A DNA stretch of 50,750 nt from Candidatus Methanomethylophilaceae archaeon (GTDB taxonomy: Archaea; Thermoplasmatota; Thermoplasmata; Methanomassiliicoccales; Methanomethylophilaceae), in assembly GCA_007117455.1 (NCBI GenBank), contig SKGM01000003.1, forward strand, positions 1 to 50,750, given 5' to 3'. Positions 40,138-47,530 of this stretch are shown one piece after another (the stretch's first letter is position 1; every line of letters starts with the position of its first letter). The notes under the pieces are model-generated. The model saw nothing but the letters and a program-made list of their open reading frames with translations. It ran no database searches and was not told where the DNA came from. The translations under genes were made by a program, and so were the position numbers.

Positions 40138-40818
40138 ATGGAAAAGATAGTGGTGTCCATCGGAGGGTCCATACTAATCCCGGGAGAGGGTGACTCATCC
40201 TATATCGTTGAACTTTCGAAAATGCTCCGTTCCGCTGCGCCGGGACGGGCCATGATGGTGGTCTGTGGCGGCGGGAGGATATCACGGTACTACTCCGAGA
40301 CCGGTCGGGCCCTGGGGGGAAGCGTCGAACAGCTGGACACCATGGGCATCATGATAACCAGGGTGAACGCCGCACTGCTGCGGATCGCCCTGGGCGATGT
40401 GGCTGTCGAAGGCGCCCCGGACACCGTGGAGGATGCCGCCGCCCTCTGCACCGAGGGTAAGGTGATGGTGATGGGCGGGACGGTTCCGGGACACACCACG
40501 GATGCCGTCGCCACCATGCTCGCCAGGGAGGTGGGTGCCTCCAAGGTTATCAACGCCACCGCCGTGGATGCGGTCTACTCCGAGGATCCCAAGGTCAATC
40601 CCGATGCGCAGAGGTTCAGAGAGCTCAGCATATCCAGACTGGCCGAACTGGTCTACTCCCAGCATGATGCTGGCCGCAGCTCGGTCTTCGACCCCAAGGG
40701 AGTGGGGATCGCCGCTGAGGAGGGTATAAGCATAATCATCGTGTCCGGGCGGGACCTCAATGACCTGGAGTCGGCCATACTGGGAAGGCCGGTGAAAGGG
40801 ACCGTCGTCAGCCCCTAG
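40138..40818 (+). CDS. pyrH: UMP kinase (archaeal type)
   Basis: The 226-residue amino-acid-kinase-fold enzyme has VVSIGGSILIPGEG at the start, VVCGGGRISRYY, NAALLRIALGD, VMGGTVPGHTTDAVATMLA and NATAVDAVYSEDPK. This is the shorter archaeal UMP kinase, which phosphorylates UMP. TATA-like CGTATAAAG (40113-40121) lies about 20-25 bp upstream and GGTGAT just before the ATG. Convergent with dtdA with an 11-base overlap. Confidence 0.94.
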   Translation: MEKIVVSIGGSILIPGEGDSSYIVELSKMLRSAAPGRAMMVVCGGGRISRYYSETGRALGGSVEQLDTMGIMITRVNAALLRIALGDVAVEGAPDTVEDAAALCTEGKVMVMGGTVPGHTTDAVATMLAREVGASKVINATAVDAVYSEDPKVNPDAQRFRELSISRLAELVYSQHDAGRSSVFDPKGVGIAAEEGISIIIVSGRDLNDLESAILGRPVKGTVVSP

Positions 40819-41647
40819 GCTCGAGGTCATCGGAACGTAGGAGGGGGATGTCCATGTCCTCCAGGACCGCGGATATCATCGAGGCCCGGGAGCGTTTCAT
40901 CGACTTGCGGTGCATATAGGCCGCCTCGGCGCCGCTGGCATCCATGGCCTTCCGCACCATGGACCGCACCGCTTCCTCATCCGCACCATCCAACGCATGG
41001 GCGGGGACCATGTGGCCGAAGTCCGCCCTTCTCGTGAGGCAGATGTCGGTGAATCGGGGGCCGTAGTGCCCTCCCCCTATCCCTATCAGTACCGGGTTGT
41101 CCTCCTCCACCACATCCAGTATGGCATCGGTCAGGCATTCCGCCGCCCCCATGTGACCCCACTGTGATTCCTCACTGCCTATCTCGATGTAGACGGTGGG
41201 CGTCTCCAACCATGGACCATGATGGGTGACCTCGAACGATATCTGGAACGGCAGTCCGCTACCGTATTCCGAGACCTTGCGCAGCAGTCCGTTCATCAGG
41301 TGGGGCGCCGCAGGAACAAGCATACCGTCCCTCCCTCCGAAGGAGGCCTCGGACCAGTTGCCGATGGGGTGCACTGTCAGAGTGGGGATGGCGGAGGCCG
41401 CTTTGTGCCGGGAGAGGAATATCACATCATCGACCGTTTCGCCCAGGACATCCTGTGCCCTGCGGTCGAGGTCGTCCTCGTAGATATGGATGTCATCGAT
41501 GGTCACCATGGCCATTCCGTCGGTGACCTGGAGCCGGCCGGTACCGAAATCGCCGCCGTCCACCTCCTCCCATTCCCTCTTCTCCAGAAGGAGTTGCCGC
41601 ATGTTGCGGGAGGCGATGTCCTCCTCACTGCTGACCAAGAGGCGCAT
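40808..41647 (-). CDS. dtdA: D-aminoacyl-tRNA deacylase (DtdA/GEK1 type)
   Basis: The 279-residue protein matches the archaeal/plant GEK1 family: LVSSEEDIASRNMRQLLL at the start, HPIGNWSEASFGG, PTVYIEIGSEESQWG, GIGGGHYGPRFTDI and GHMVPAHAL. It hydrolyses D-aminoacyl-tRNAs through a zinc-dependent active site whose His residues lie in GGGHYGPR and VPAH. Monocistronic; a small AT-rich segment upstream probably serves both it and the divergent regulator. Confidence 0.94.
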   Translation of the reverse strand: MRLLVSSEEDIASRNMRQLLLEKREWEEVDGGDFGTGRLQVTDGMAMVTIDDIHIYEDDLDRRAQDVLGETVDDVIFLSRHKAASAIPTLTVHPIGNWSEASFGGRDGMLVPAAPHLMNGLLRKVSEYGSGLPFQISFEVTHHGPWLETPTVYIEIGSEESQWGHMGAAECLTDAILDVVEEDNPVLIGIGGGHYGPRFTDICLTRRADFGHMVPAHALDGADEEAVRSMVRKAMDASGAEAAYMHRKSMKRSRASMISAVLEDMDIPLLRSDDLEPRG

Positions 41648-41710
41648 GCCCCTTGAACCGGCTCAAAGATGATAACGGTTTTCCGTATGTAGTGTCGATG
41701 TAGGGTGCGG

Positions 41711-41750
41711 ATTATATACATCTCACTGCGAATTATATGTGAGTGAGATG
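41711..41750 (+). promoter_or_regulatory. Promoter with 9-bp perfect inverted repeat
   Basis: TATA-like ATTATATA (41711-41718) lies about 25 bp before the GTG at 41739. A perfect inverted repeat CATCTCACT (41719-41727) and AGTGAGATG (41742-41750) with a 14-nt spacer brackets the expected transcription start, with the right arm reaching into the first codons. Such a placement would let a bound dimer block RNA polymerase, so autorepression by the winged-helix protein is likely. Confidence 0.6.
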
Positions 41751-42995
41751 ACCGGACTTACCGTAGCAGAGAGGATCATCGTGCACCTGGGCCGATTCAT
41801 CGGCCATTGTGATGAATACAGCGCCCCTGTGGATGTCAGCCAGAACGGCATATCCCAGGCGGTGAGGATCTCCCGTGCGCATGCCGCCATAGAATTGAAG
41901 AAGTTGAAGGAGACGGGAATGGTCACCGAAGGCCTGGCCCATATAAAGGGCAGCCGTCAGAGGAGGAAGGTCTACAACCTGACCTCTGCGGGGATGTCCC
42001 GGGCGGAGCAGATACGGAACTTCGCCGAGGAGGAGGGCATAGACGTGTCATCCCTGCTCGACCTCGCCCGCTGCGACCCCGTCGTCTTCTGGGATTCGTT
42101 GACCGAGGATGAGAGGTCGGTCTTCACCCTGGCCTGCGTGTTCCGTGGGCCCTTCGACCCTGCGGTGATCGGCGAGACAGGTCTCAGACTGGTGCCTGTG
42201 GACGATGATGGTCGGGCTTGGGTCCCGGAGAACATGCGGGAAGCCGTTCCGACCTTGGCCGACCCTGCTGCCCTGCGGGAATGCCACAGTCGGGCTGCCG
42301 ATGAATGTCTGAGGACCAAGGACTACCGCGGTCGCCTGCATCACCTCGCCAGGGCGGGACGTCTCCGCGAGGCCGCCATGCTCATCTCCTCCAAGGGCGA
42401 GGAGTTGCTCAAGGTTGCGGACGCCACCCTCAACGATGACCTCGCCCTTCTGACCGATGTCCCGGAAAGGCACCGGCCGCGGGTCTGGGAGCTTCAGGCC
42501 CGGGTCGCCATGTCGACCTCTGACTGGAGCCGCTGCAGGGACATGATCACCAGCGTCTCGGGCTCCGGGGACCAATGCACCGCCTTGCTACTGGAGGGAG
42601 AGATGCTCTCCCGGGAGGGCAGGTTGGAGGAGGCCCTGGAGGCCTTGGATGAGGCGAAGGAGATGATGGGGAGCCCGTCCGTCGAGCTCCATTGCCGGAT
42701 GGCGGAGGTCCTTTGCGGACTGGGGAGACATGAGGATTCGCTTACCATGCTCCAGGAGGTTCTGCGCGAATCGGCGGGTGCCGGTTCCCTGGACCGTGCG
42801 GACCTCCTGTTGTATCAGATGGGGCGTTCGTTGCTGAACGGGGGGAGGCCGGAGGAGGCGATCAAGACCATAAGCAAGGGCATGAGTCTGGCGCCTCCGG
42901 AGGACCGCCGTGGCTGGCATAGGATCATGGGTGAGGCCTATCAGGCCGCTGGCATGCAGGACCGCGCTGCCGAGCATTTCCGTCTCGGTCGTTAG
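41739..42995 (+). CDS. Winged-helix/TPR regulator
   Basis: The 418-residue protein has an N-terminal winged helix (about 5-75, ISQAVRISRAHAAIELKKLKE then KVYNLTSAGMSRAEQI), a middle of unknown fold, and a series of TPR-like helical repeats from about 190 to the end (EGEMLSREGRLEEALEALDE, YQMGRSLLNGGRPEEAIKTI, YQAAGMQDRAAEHFRLG). No ATPase motif is present, unlike STAND regulators. TPRs would bind a protein or peptide signal. The start is GTG 41739 or ATG 41748. It converges with pheS, four bases overlapping. Confidence 0.8.
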   Translation: MSEMTGLTVAERIIVHLGRFIGHCDEYSAPVDVSQNGISQAVRISRAHAAIELKKLKETGMVTEGLAHIKGSRQRRKVYNLTSAGMSRAEQIRNFAEEEGIDVSSLLDLARCDPVVFWDSLTEDERSVFTLACVFRGPFDPAVIGETGLRLVPVDDDGRAWVPENMREAVPTLADPAALRECHSRAADECLRTKDYRGRLHHLARAGRLREAAMLISSKGEELLKVADATLNDDLALLTDVPERHRPRVWELQARVAMSTSDWSRCRDMITSVSGSGDQCTALLLEGEMLSREGRLEEALEALDEAKEMMGSPSVELHCRMAEVLCGLGRHEDSLTMLQEVLRESAGAGSLDRADLLLYQMGRSLLNGGRPEEAIKTISKGMSLAPPEDRRGWHRIMGEAYQAAGMQDRAAEHFRLGR

Positions 42996-44512
42996 AATAT
43001 GGTGTTGCGGCGCAGCATGTCGATGTCGCTGACATAGAGGTCGCGGATGTCCTTCATGTCCCAGGTCAGCATCGCCAACCTCTCGAATCCCAGGCCCCAT
43101 GCCAGGACCGGGTGCTCGACACCGAAGGGCGCCACAACCTCGGGCCGGAATATCCCGGCGCCTCCCAGTTCCAACCATTTCCCGTTGAAGAACACCTCGA
43201 CCTCCAATGATGGCTCGGTGTAAGGGAAGTAGGCAGGCCGGATGCGCATCTCCTCGAAACCCATCCGCTTATAGAACTCGCGCAATATGGAGACCAGCAT
43301 GTCGAAGCTCCCGTTCTCGTCCACCACTATGCCCTCTATCTGAGTGAACTCCGGCAGATGGGTGGAGTCTATGGCCTCGTTACGGTGCAGACGACCGAGG
43401 GAGAATACCTTCGTGGGCGCACCCGGGTTGCGCGCCAGATGACGGATGGTGTTGACCGTGGTATGGGTGCGGAGCATGGCCTTGGACGCCACATCCTCCG
43501 ACCATTCCCCTCCCCAGCCTGTCGATCCGGTGTCCCCTCCGTCGATATGTATACGCTTGACCTTCTCCACCAGCTCCTTGTCCTCCAGCTCCACCGACGG
43601 CGGGTCCTGGAGATAGAAGGTGTCGTGCAGCTCACGGGCGGGATGGTCCTGAGGGGTGAACAGGACGTCCATGTTCCAGAAGGCGGATTGGACGTACTCC
43701 TCCTCTATCTCCGCGAAGCCCATCTGCAGGAATATGGACCTTATCCGATCCCCCAATCTGGTCAGGGGATGTCTCTTGGCAGGATAGACGGCAGGGGCGA
43801 AGGTGTTCACATCGTAGCGCCGGAAATCCTTATCCTTCCATCTTCCGGATTGGATGAGTTCTGGCGTCAACTGGACGACCTCCTCCTTCAGCTCTATACC
43901 TGACTCCAGGGCCTCCAGGCCCAGGTCGGTCAGGGCCAGGCTGCGACTGGATCGAAGGTCCTCCCGGACCAGGCCCTTCCTGCCCAACAGGTCCTTCAGC
44001 AATCCCTTGTCCGCCTCATTCTCGGAGACCGGGGCCATCTGCATACGGGAGATCAGAATCTCATCGGGGGTGGGCTCTGAGAGGTGCCTCCTCCCCTTCT
44101 CGGTGATGCGCAGCAGTTTGTCGCCGTCGCTGGGGACGATGTCCGCCAATCCCTTCCTCTTCAGCCAACCTATGGAGGCCTTGGCATCATCGACCGGAAG
44201 GACCTCCGAGAGGCTGGACATGCTGACCTCCCCTCCCGAGGAGTCCAGGTGGAACAGGGCCCTCCTCTCCGGCAGGCCCCCTTCCAGCATGCTCTCATCC
44301 CCTATGGAATAGAAACGCTCCCGCTCCTCCTCTATGGTGAGCAGTCCCTTACTCTGCAACCAGGATGCGGGGTTCATGACCTCCACCTCCAACTGGAAGT
44401 CGGAAACGGAGAGGAGGTCCTCCGGGCTGGCCCGGCCACCCTCTTCTCCCAGAGCTAGAAGGAGCCTCTTCTCGTTGTGACTGAGGCCTTCCAGGACTTT
44501 AGAGGGGATCAT
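42992..44512 (-). CDS. pheS: Phenylalanyl-tRNA synthetase alpha subunit
   Basis: The 506-residue archaeal/eukaryotic-type alpha subunit has N-terminal helix-turn-helix-like DNA-binding folds (about 1-200) and the class II catalytic core with motif 2-like FSLGRLHRNEAIDSTHLPEF and motif 3-like GLGFERLAML. It charges tRNA-Phe with the beta subunit, which is not in the window. TATA-like CCTTATAAGC (about 44534-44543) lies about 25 bp upstream, implying leaderless mRNA. Confidence 0.95.
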   Translation of the reverse strand: MIPSKVLEGLSHNEKRLLLALGEEGGRASPEDLLSVSDFQLEVEVMNPASWLQSKGLLTIEEERERFYSIGDESMLEGGLPERRALFHLDSSGGEVSMSSLSEVLPVDDAKASIGWLKRKGLADIVPSDGDKLLRITEKGRRHLSEPTPDEILISRMQMAPVSENEADKGLLKDLLGRKGLVREDLRSSRSLALTDLGLEALESGIELKEEVVQLTPELIQSGRWKDKDFRRYDVNTFAPAVYPAKRHPLTRLGDRIRSIFLQMGFAEIEEEYVQSAFWNMDVLFTPQDHPARELHDTFYLQDPPSVELEDKELVEKVKRIHIDGGDTGSTGWGGEWSEDVASKAMLRTHTTVNTIRHLARNPGAPTKVFSLGRLHRNEAIDSTHLPEFTQIEGIVVDENGSFDMLVSILREFYKRMGFEEMRIRPAYFPYTEPSLEVEVFFNGKWLELGGAGIFRPEVVAPFGVEHPVLAWGLGFERLAMLTWDMKDIRDLYVSDIDMLRRNTIF

Positions 44513-44553
44513 GACACTTGTAATATGAACCGCTTATAAGGTTTTTTCAGGAC

Positions 44554-45678
44554 TCACCAGCGGAAACCGTCGAAAGATACCTGGTCGATGAATTCCCGTG
44601 CCTCCTCTCTCTTGGCCTGATGGGACTCCAGGAAGGTGTTGATCTTGGCGCTGAGCTCCGCCTTGCACTCGCCACAGAGAATGTCGCCTGAACGACAGCG
44701 GGCCGTCAATTCATCCAACTTGCTGTCGTCATCCTCGAAGAGGAAGTAGTTGTACTTGAAGATCGCACATATCTCCGGGTTTCCGCCTTTTTCCCTCTGT
44801 TCATCGGCGGAGACGCAGCCGCCGGTGAACGCCTTGCCCACCTTCCTCTTGACGGTCTTGGGTTTGTCAGTGGTGTAGATGGTGGCATCCGGATTGGAGG
44901 AGGACATCTTGTCACCTCCCTCCAGGCCAGGGAACATCTTGTTGTATATCAGGGCCGGCTTGGGATACCCCAATCCGGGGGCGACATCCCGGGCCACCCG
45001 GAAGTGGGGGTCCTGGTCTATCCCGCAGGGTATCAGACAGGGTACCTGCTTGCCCTCCCTATCAGACTCCAGATAGCAGGGTGCGGCCTGGATGGAGGTG
45101 TAGAATATACTGCCTATGTTGGTGCTGTTATCGAAACCGAACACCGCCTTGGCGGTGGAGAAGGTGATCTTCTTGGAGACCTTCAATGCCAGTGGGTAGA
45201 GGGAATGGATGCATTCGGTGTCCAGGATTATCCGGGTCTTTTCCGGGTCGAACCCCAGGGCGAGGAAGTCCAGTGCGTTCTCGTAGGCCATGGAACGGGT
45301 GTCACTGAGTTCCAGGTCCTGACGGAACAGGAACTTCTCATCATCGGTCAATTGGAAGTATATGTTGGCACCGAAGAGGTCCTGGAGATGCTTGGCGAAG
45401 ATCCAGGGCATCAGATGGCCCAGGTGGGTGTGTCCGGAGGGACCCCTGCCGGTGTACATGAAGAAGCTTTGACCCTTGTCGTAACGGTCCAGGAGCCAAG
45501 GCAGGTCTCGATGGGAGTAGAATACGTTCCTCCTCAGAAGCGGGTGCATCTCACCGTAGCCGGCGAGCCTGTCCTTGAGCGATTCGTCTATGTGGCTGGT
45601 TCCGAACCTCTCGACCAGTATGTCATAGTCTATGTCGCCGCTGACCTCCCATGGCGTTACCTTGAATTCCGGGCCCAT
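44554..45678 (-). CDS. trpS: Tryptophanyl-tRNA synthetase
   Basis: The 374-residue class I synthetase of the archaeal/eukaryotic type has the HIGH-like SGHTHLGHL at about 83-91 and KMSSSNPD (KMSKS) near 255. The intervening region includes IPCGIDQDPHFRVARD, the Trp pocket signature. It charges tRNA-Trp. TATA-like CTTAAATAC (about 45708-45716) is upstream on this strand. It stands next to, and divergent from, the ubiquitin-like operon. Confidence 0.95.
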   Translation of the reverse strand: MGPEFKVTPWEVSGDIDYDILVERFGTSHIDESLKDRLAGYGEMHPLLRRNVFYSHRDLPWLLDRYDKGQSFFMYTGRGPSGHTHLGHLMPWIFAKHLQDLFGANIYFQLTDDEKFLFRQDLELSDTRSMAYENALDFLALGFDPEKTRIILDTECIHSLYPLALKVSKKITFSTAKAVFGFDNSTNIGSIFYTSIQAAPCYLESDREGKQVPCLIPCGIDQDPHFRVARDVAPGLGYPKPALIYNKMFPGLEGGDKMSSSNPDATIYTTDKPKTVKRKVGKAFTGGCVSADEQREKGGNPEICAIFKYNYFLFEDDDSKLDELTARCRSGDILCGECKAELSAKINTFLESHQAKREEAREFIDQVSFDGFRW

Positions 45679-45872
45679 TTGAAATCCCGGTGATGATTGG
45701 TGAATTCGTATTTAAGGGTCTATCATGGCCTCAGACCCTTCCGTAAAACGGATAAGTGCCAGAGGTCGTTGCTCACGCCTACCGGCCAACTGAAAGAGGA
45801 GGATGGTCACGGATAGGCAACCTGATCGTCCTGGTGTGAGCGGTCGGGATGGTTTTTGTGATTTTGGGCGGT

Positions 45873-45920
45873 GGCTGCCAAAGCAGCATGCAGCCTGCAG
45901 GCTTGTCATAATATAATATA
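45873..45920 (+). promoter_or_regulatory. Promoter and inverted-repeat cluster of the ubiquitin-like operon
   Basis: A TATA-like ATAATATAATATA (45908-45920) lies 25-30 bp before the GTG of the E1 gene. Immediately upstream are the perfect 12-bp palindrome AGCCTGCAGGCT (45892-45903), the hairpin GCTGC-CAAA-GCAGC (45874-45887) and GGCTGC...GCAGCC (45873-45895). Their density next to the TATA box suggests an operator. The rest of the 264-bp gap from trpS (45679-45872) shows only the trpS promoter. Confidence 0.5.
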
Positions 45921-45942
45921 CAATAAAAATCAATGAACATCT

Positions 45943-46713
45943 GTGATTGGTCAGCCAGTAGGAGCGGACCGATGGGACCGCTCAAGGCGCTTGGGCTGGA
46001 TGGACATGGACTCCATCATCGGCTCCCATTGCCTGGTCGTCGGCGCTGGAGCCCTGGGCAACGAGACCGTGAAGAACCTGGTGCTCTCCGGCGTGGGCAG
46101 GATCACCCTCGTTGACATGGACCATGTGGAGATGAGCAACCTGAACCGTTGTCTTTTCTTCAGTGTCGCGGACGCCCAAGGCAGGGCGGCCAAGGCGGAC
46201 ATGGTCGTCCACGGGGCCGCCCGGATGGCCCCGGACTGTGAACTGAGGCCGGTCGTATCCCGTCTGGAGGATGTTGACCTCGATTGGTCATCCTTCGACC
46301 TGGCCTTCGGCTGCTTGGACAACATCAAGGCCCGTCTGCACCTGAACTCCTACAGCCGCCATCACGGTGTGCCTTACGTGGATGCGGGTACCGATGGCTC
46401 ACGGGGCAAGCTCCAGGTCGTGCTCGGTGACGGCCCCTGCCTCCAGTGCACGATGAACAAGAGCCACTATCAGGTGCTGGAGAGAAGGTTCAGCTGCACT
46501 GGTTCCGACTTCTCCTACTACGAGCCGCCGATGGCCGCCGAGGTGACCACCACCGCCACCATGTCATCCATGCAGGTCAAGGAAGGGCTGAAGATACTGA
46601 GTGGCAGGGAGGATGACTGCATACGGCACCTGTTGTTCTATGACGCCATGCGGAATGAGATGCAGACCTTGGAGGCCGATATCGACCCTGGGTGCCCGAA
46701 TCACGAGATGTAG
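45943..46713 (+). CDS. E1-like ubiquitin-activating enzyme (ThiF/UBA family)
   Basis: The 256-residue protein has the adenylation signatures: VVGAGALGNETVKNL (nucleotide loop, about 32-46), LVDMDHVEMSNLNRC (about 56-70), GCLDNIKAR (123-131) and DAGTDGSRGKLQVV (147-160). CxxC (166-169) is followed by SCTG with C185, an arrangement like eukaryotic UBA3 where the CT cysteine is catalytic. It lacks the ubiquitin-fold domain of UBA1 and so is MoeB-sized. The GTG at 45943 follows the TATA box at leaderless spacing; the Mets at 46000 and 46006 are alternatives. It would adenylate the Gly-Gly end of the downstream Ubl. MoeB/ThiF-like cofactor activation is the alternative, but the neighbours argue against it. 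Confidence 0.88.
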   Translation: MIGQPVGADRWDRSRRLGWMDMDSIIGSHCLVVGAGALGNETVKNLVLSGVGRITLVDMDHVEMSNLNRCLFFSVADAQGRAAKADMVVHGAARMAPDCELRPVVSRLEDVDLDWSSFDLAFGCLDNIKARLHLNSYSRHHGVPYVDAGTDGSRGKLQVVLGDGPCLQCTMNKSHYQVLERRFSCTGSDFSYYEPPMAAEVTTTATMSSMQVKEGLKILSGREDDCIRHLLFYDAMRNEMQTLEADIDPGCPNHEM

Positions 46714-46773
46714 TGTCCATGTAATGACCATGTTAAATGCCTGTAGTTGACATGAAAGGTTTGGTGATACGAT

Positions 46774-47013
46774 ATGGAAATCGAAGTGACCATAAGGAAC
46801 GCAGAGAACGGTTCGGTCCTCAACATGGAGTTGGACCCGAACACCACGATTGAGGATGTGATCGAAGGGGCAGCCGAGTTCTGGCACAAGGAGGCTGGGG
46901 CCTATGTGCTCCGCCGGGGCAAGAAGCTGCTCAAGGGACAGTCTACCGTCGCCGATGCCGGACTCAAGAACGAGGACGTCCTGGAACTGATCCCGGACCC
47001 CGAGGGTGGTTGA
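46774..47013 (+). CDS. Ubiquitin-like protein ending in Gly-Gly
   Basis: The 79-residue protein has a beta-grasp pattern: MEIEVTIRNAENGSVLNMEL (strands 1-2), TTIEDVIEGAAEF (helix), then AYVLRRGKKLLKGQSTVAD and NEDVLELIPDPEGG. The order of strand, GK turn, and -TVADAGLKNEDVLEL matches ubiquitin's [25 protein letters not shown]. It terminates exactly with GG, so it needs no processing before activation. It has five lysines. A GGTGAT ribosome site ends five bases before the ATG. The last codons overlap the E2 start. A SAMP/ThiS-like sulfur carrier is possible in principle, but the adjacent E2 favours protein conjugation. Confidence 0.9.
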   Translation: MEIEVTIRNAENGSVLNMELDPNTTIEDVIEGAAEFWHKEAGAYVLRRGKKLLKGQSTVADAGLKNEDVLELIPDPEGG

Positions 47014-47530
47014 ACTGCCCCTTCCCCCTGATATCCTGGCAGCCCGGCTCCAGAATGAGCTGGAGTCCTGCTCCCGGTATCTGGGGGCGGTGCTCACCCC
47101 CGACGGGCCTTTGAACAGCCTGCCGGTCGAGGTGGAGGTGGAGATGAGGAACGTCGTCGGTCCATCGATGATCGGCGACCGGGTAGTCAAGAGGCGTAAC
47201 CACCGCTTCACGATGAGCATCGACCGGGAGTACCCGTTCGAGAAACCGAGGGTTAGGTGGAGGACCCCAGTGTTCCATCCCAACATAATGATGCCGGAGG
47301 ACGGTGGTTTCGTCTGCATCAAGCAATTGGACGGTTGGACGTTCAACTCCACCCTCCTCTCGTTCATAAAATCCGTCGAGTCGTTGCTGACCAACCCCAA
47401 TCCCCACAACCCATTCGGCACCCCCAGCTGCACCGCCGCTGCCGAGTACTTCAACCGCAACCGCATCGACCACGGGCCGACGATCGTGAGGCCCAGACCC
47501 AGGATAGTGGAGAAATGCCAACAAAGATAA
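47006..47530 (+). CDS. E2-like ubiquitin-conjugating enzyme
   Basis: The 174-residue protein has the UBC core: YPFEKPRVRWRTPVFHPNI (about 76-94), HPN at 91-93, the candidate catalytic C104 in GGFVCIKQLDGW, W111, and LLTNPNPHNPFG (127-138). Spacing and order match eukaryotic E2s, with the HPN-to-Cys loop three residues longer than in UbcH5. The short N-terminal helix is where E1 and E3 bind in E2s. It starts at a GTG that overlaps the Ubl stop by eight bases and overlaps the JAMM gene by 16 bases. RWD or UEV pseudo-enzymes lack the Cys, so an active E2 is favoured. Confidence 0.9.
   Translation: MVELPLPPDILAARLQNELESCSRYLGAVLTPDGPLNSLPVEVEVEMRNVVGPSMIGDRVVKRRNHRFTMSIDREYPFEKPRVRWRTPVFHPNIMMPEDGGFVCIKQLDGWTFNSTLLSFIKSVESLLTNPNPHNPFGTPSCTAAAEYFNRNRIDHGPTIVRPRPRIVEKCQQR

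Noticed and set aside
45712-45933. 73-aa minus-strand ORF in the trpS-E1 gap
   Set aside because: It has no recognisable features, begins in the AT-rich promoter and overlaps the trpS promoter.
45943-47013. E1 plus Ubl as a MoeB/SAMP or ThiF/ThiS sulfur-carrier pair only
   Set aside because: An E2 with candidate catalytic Cys and a JAMM protease overlap the same operon, so protein conjugation is the simpler reading; a dual role stays possible.
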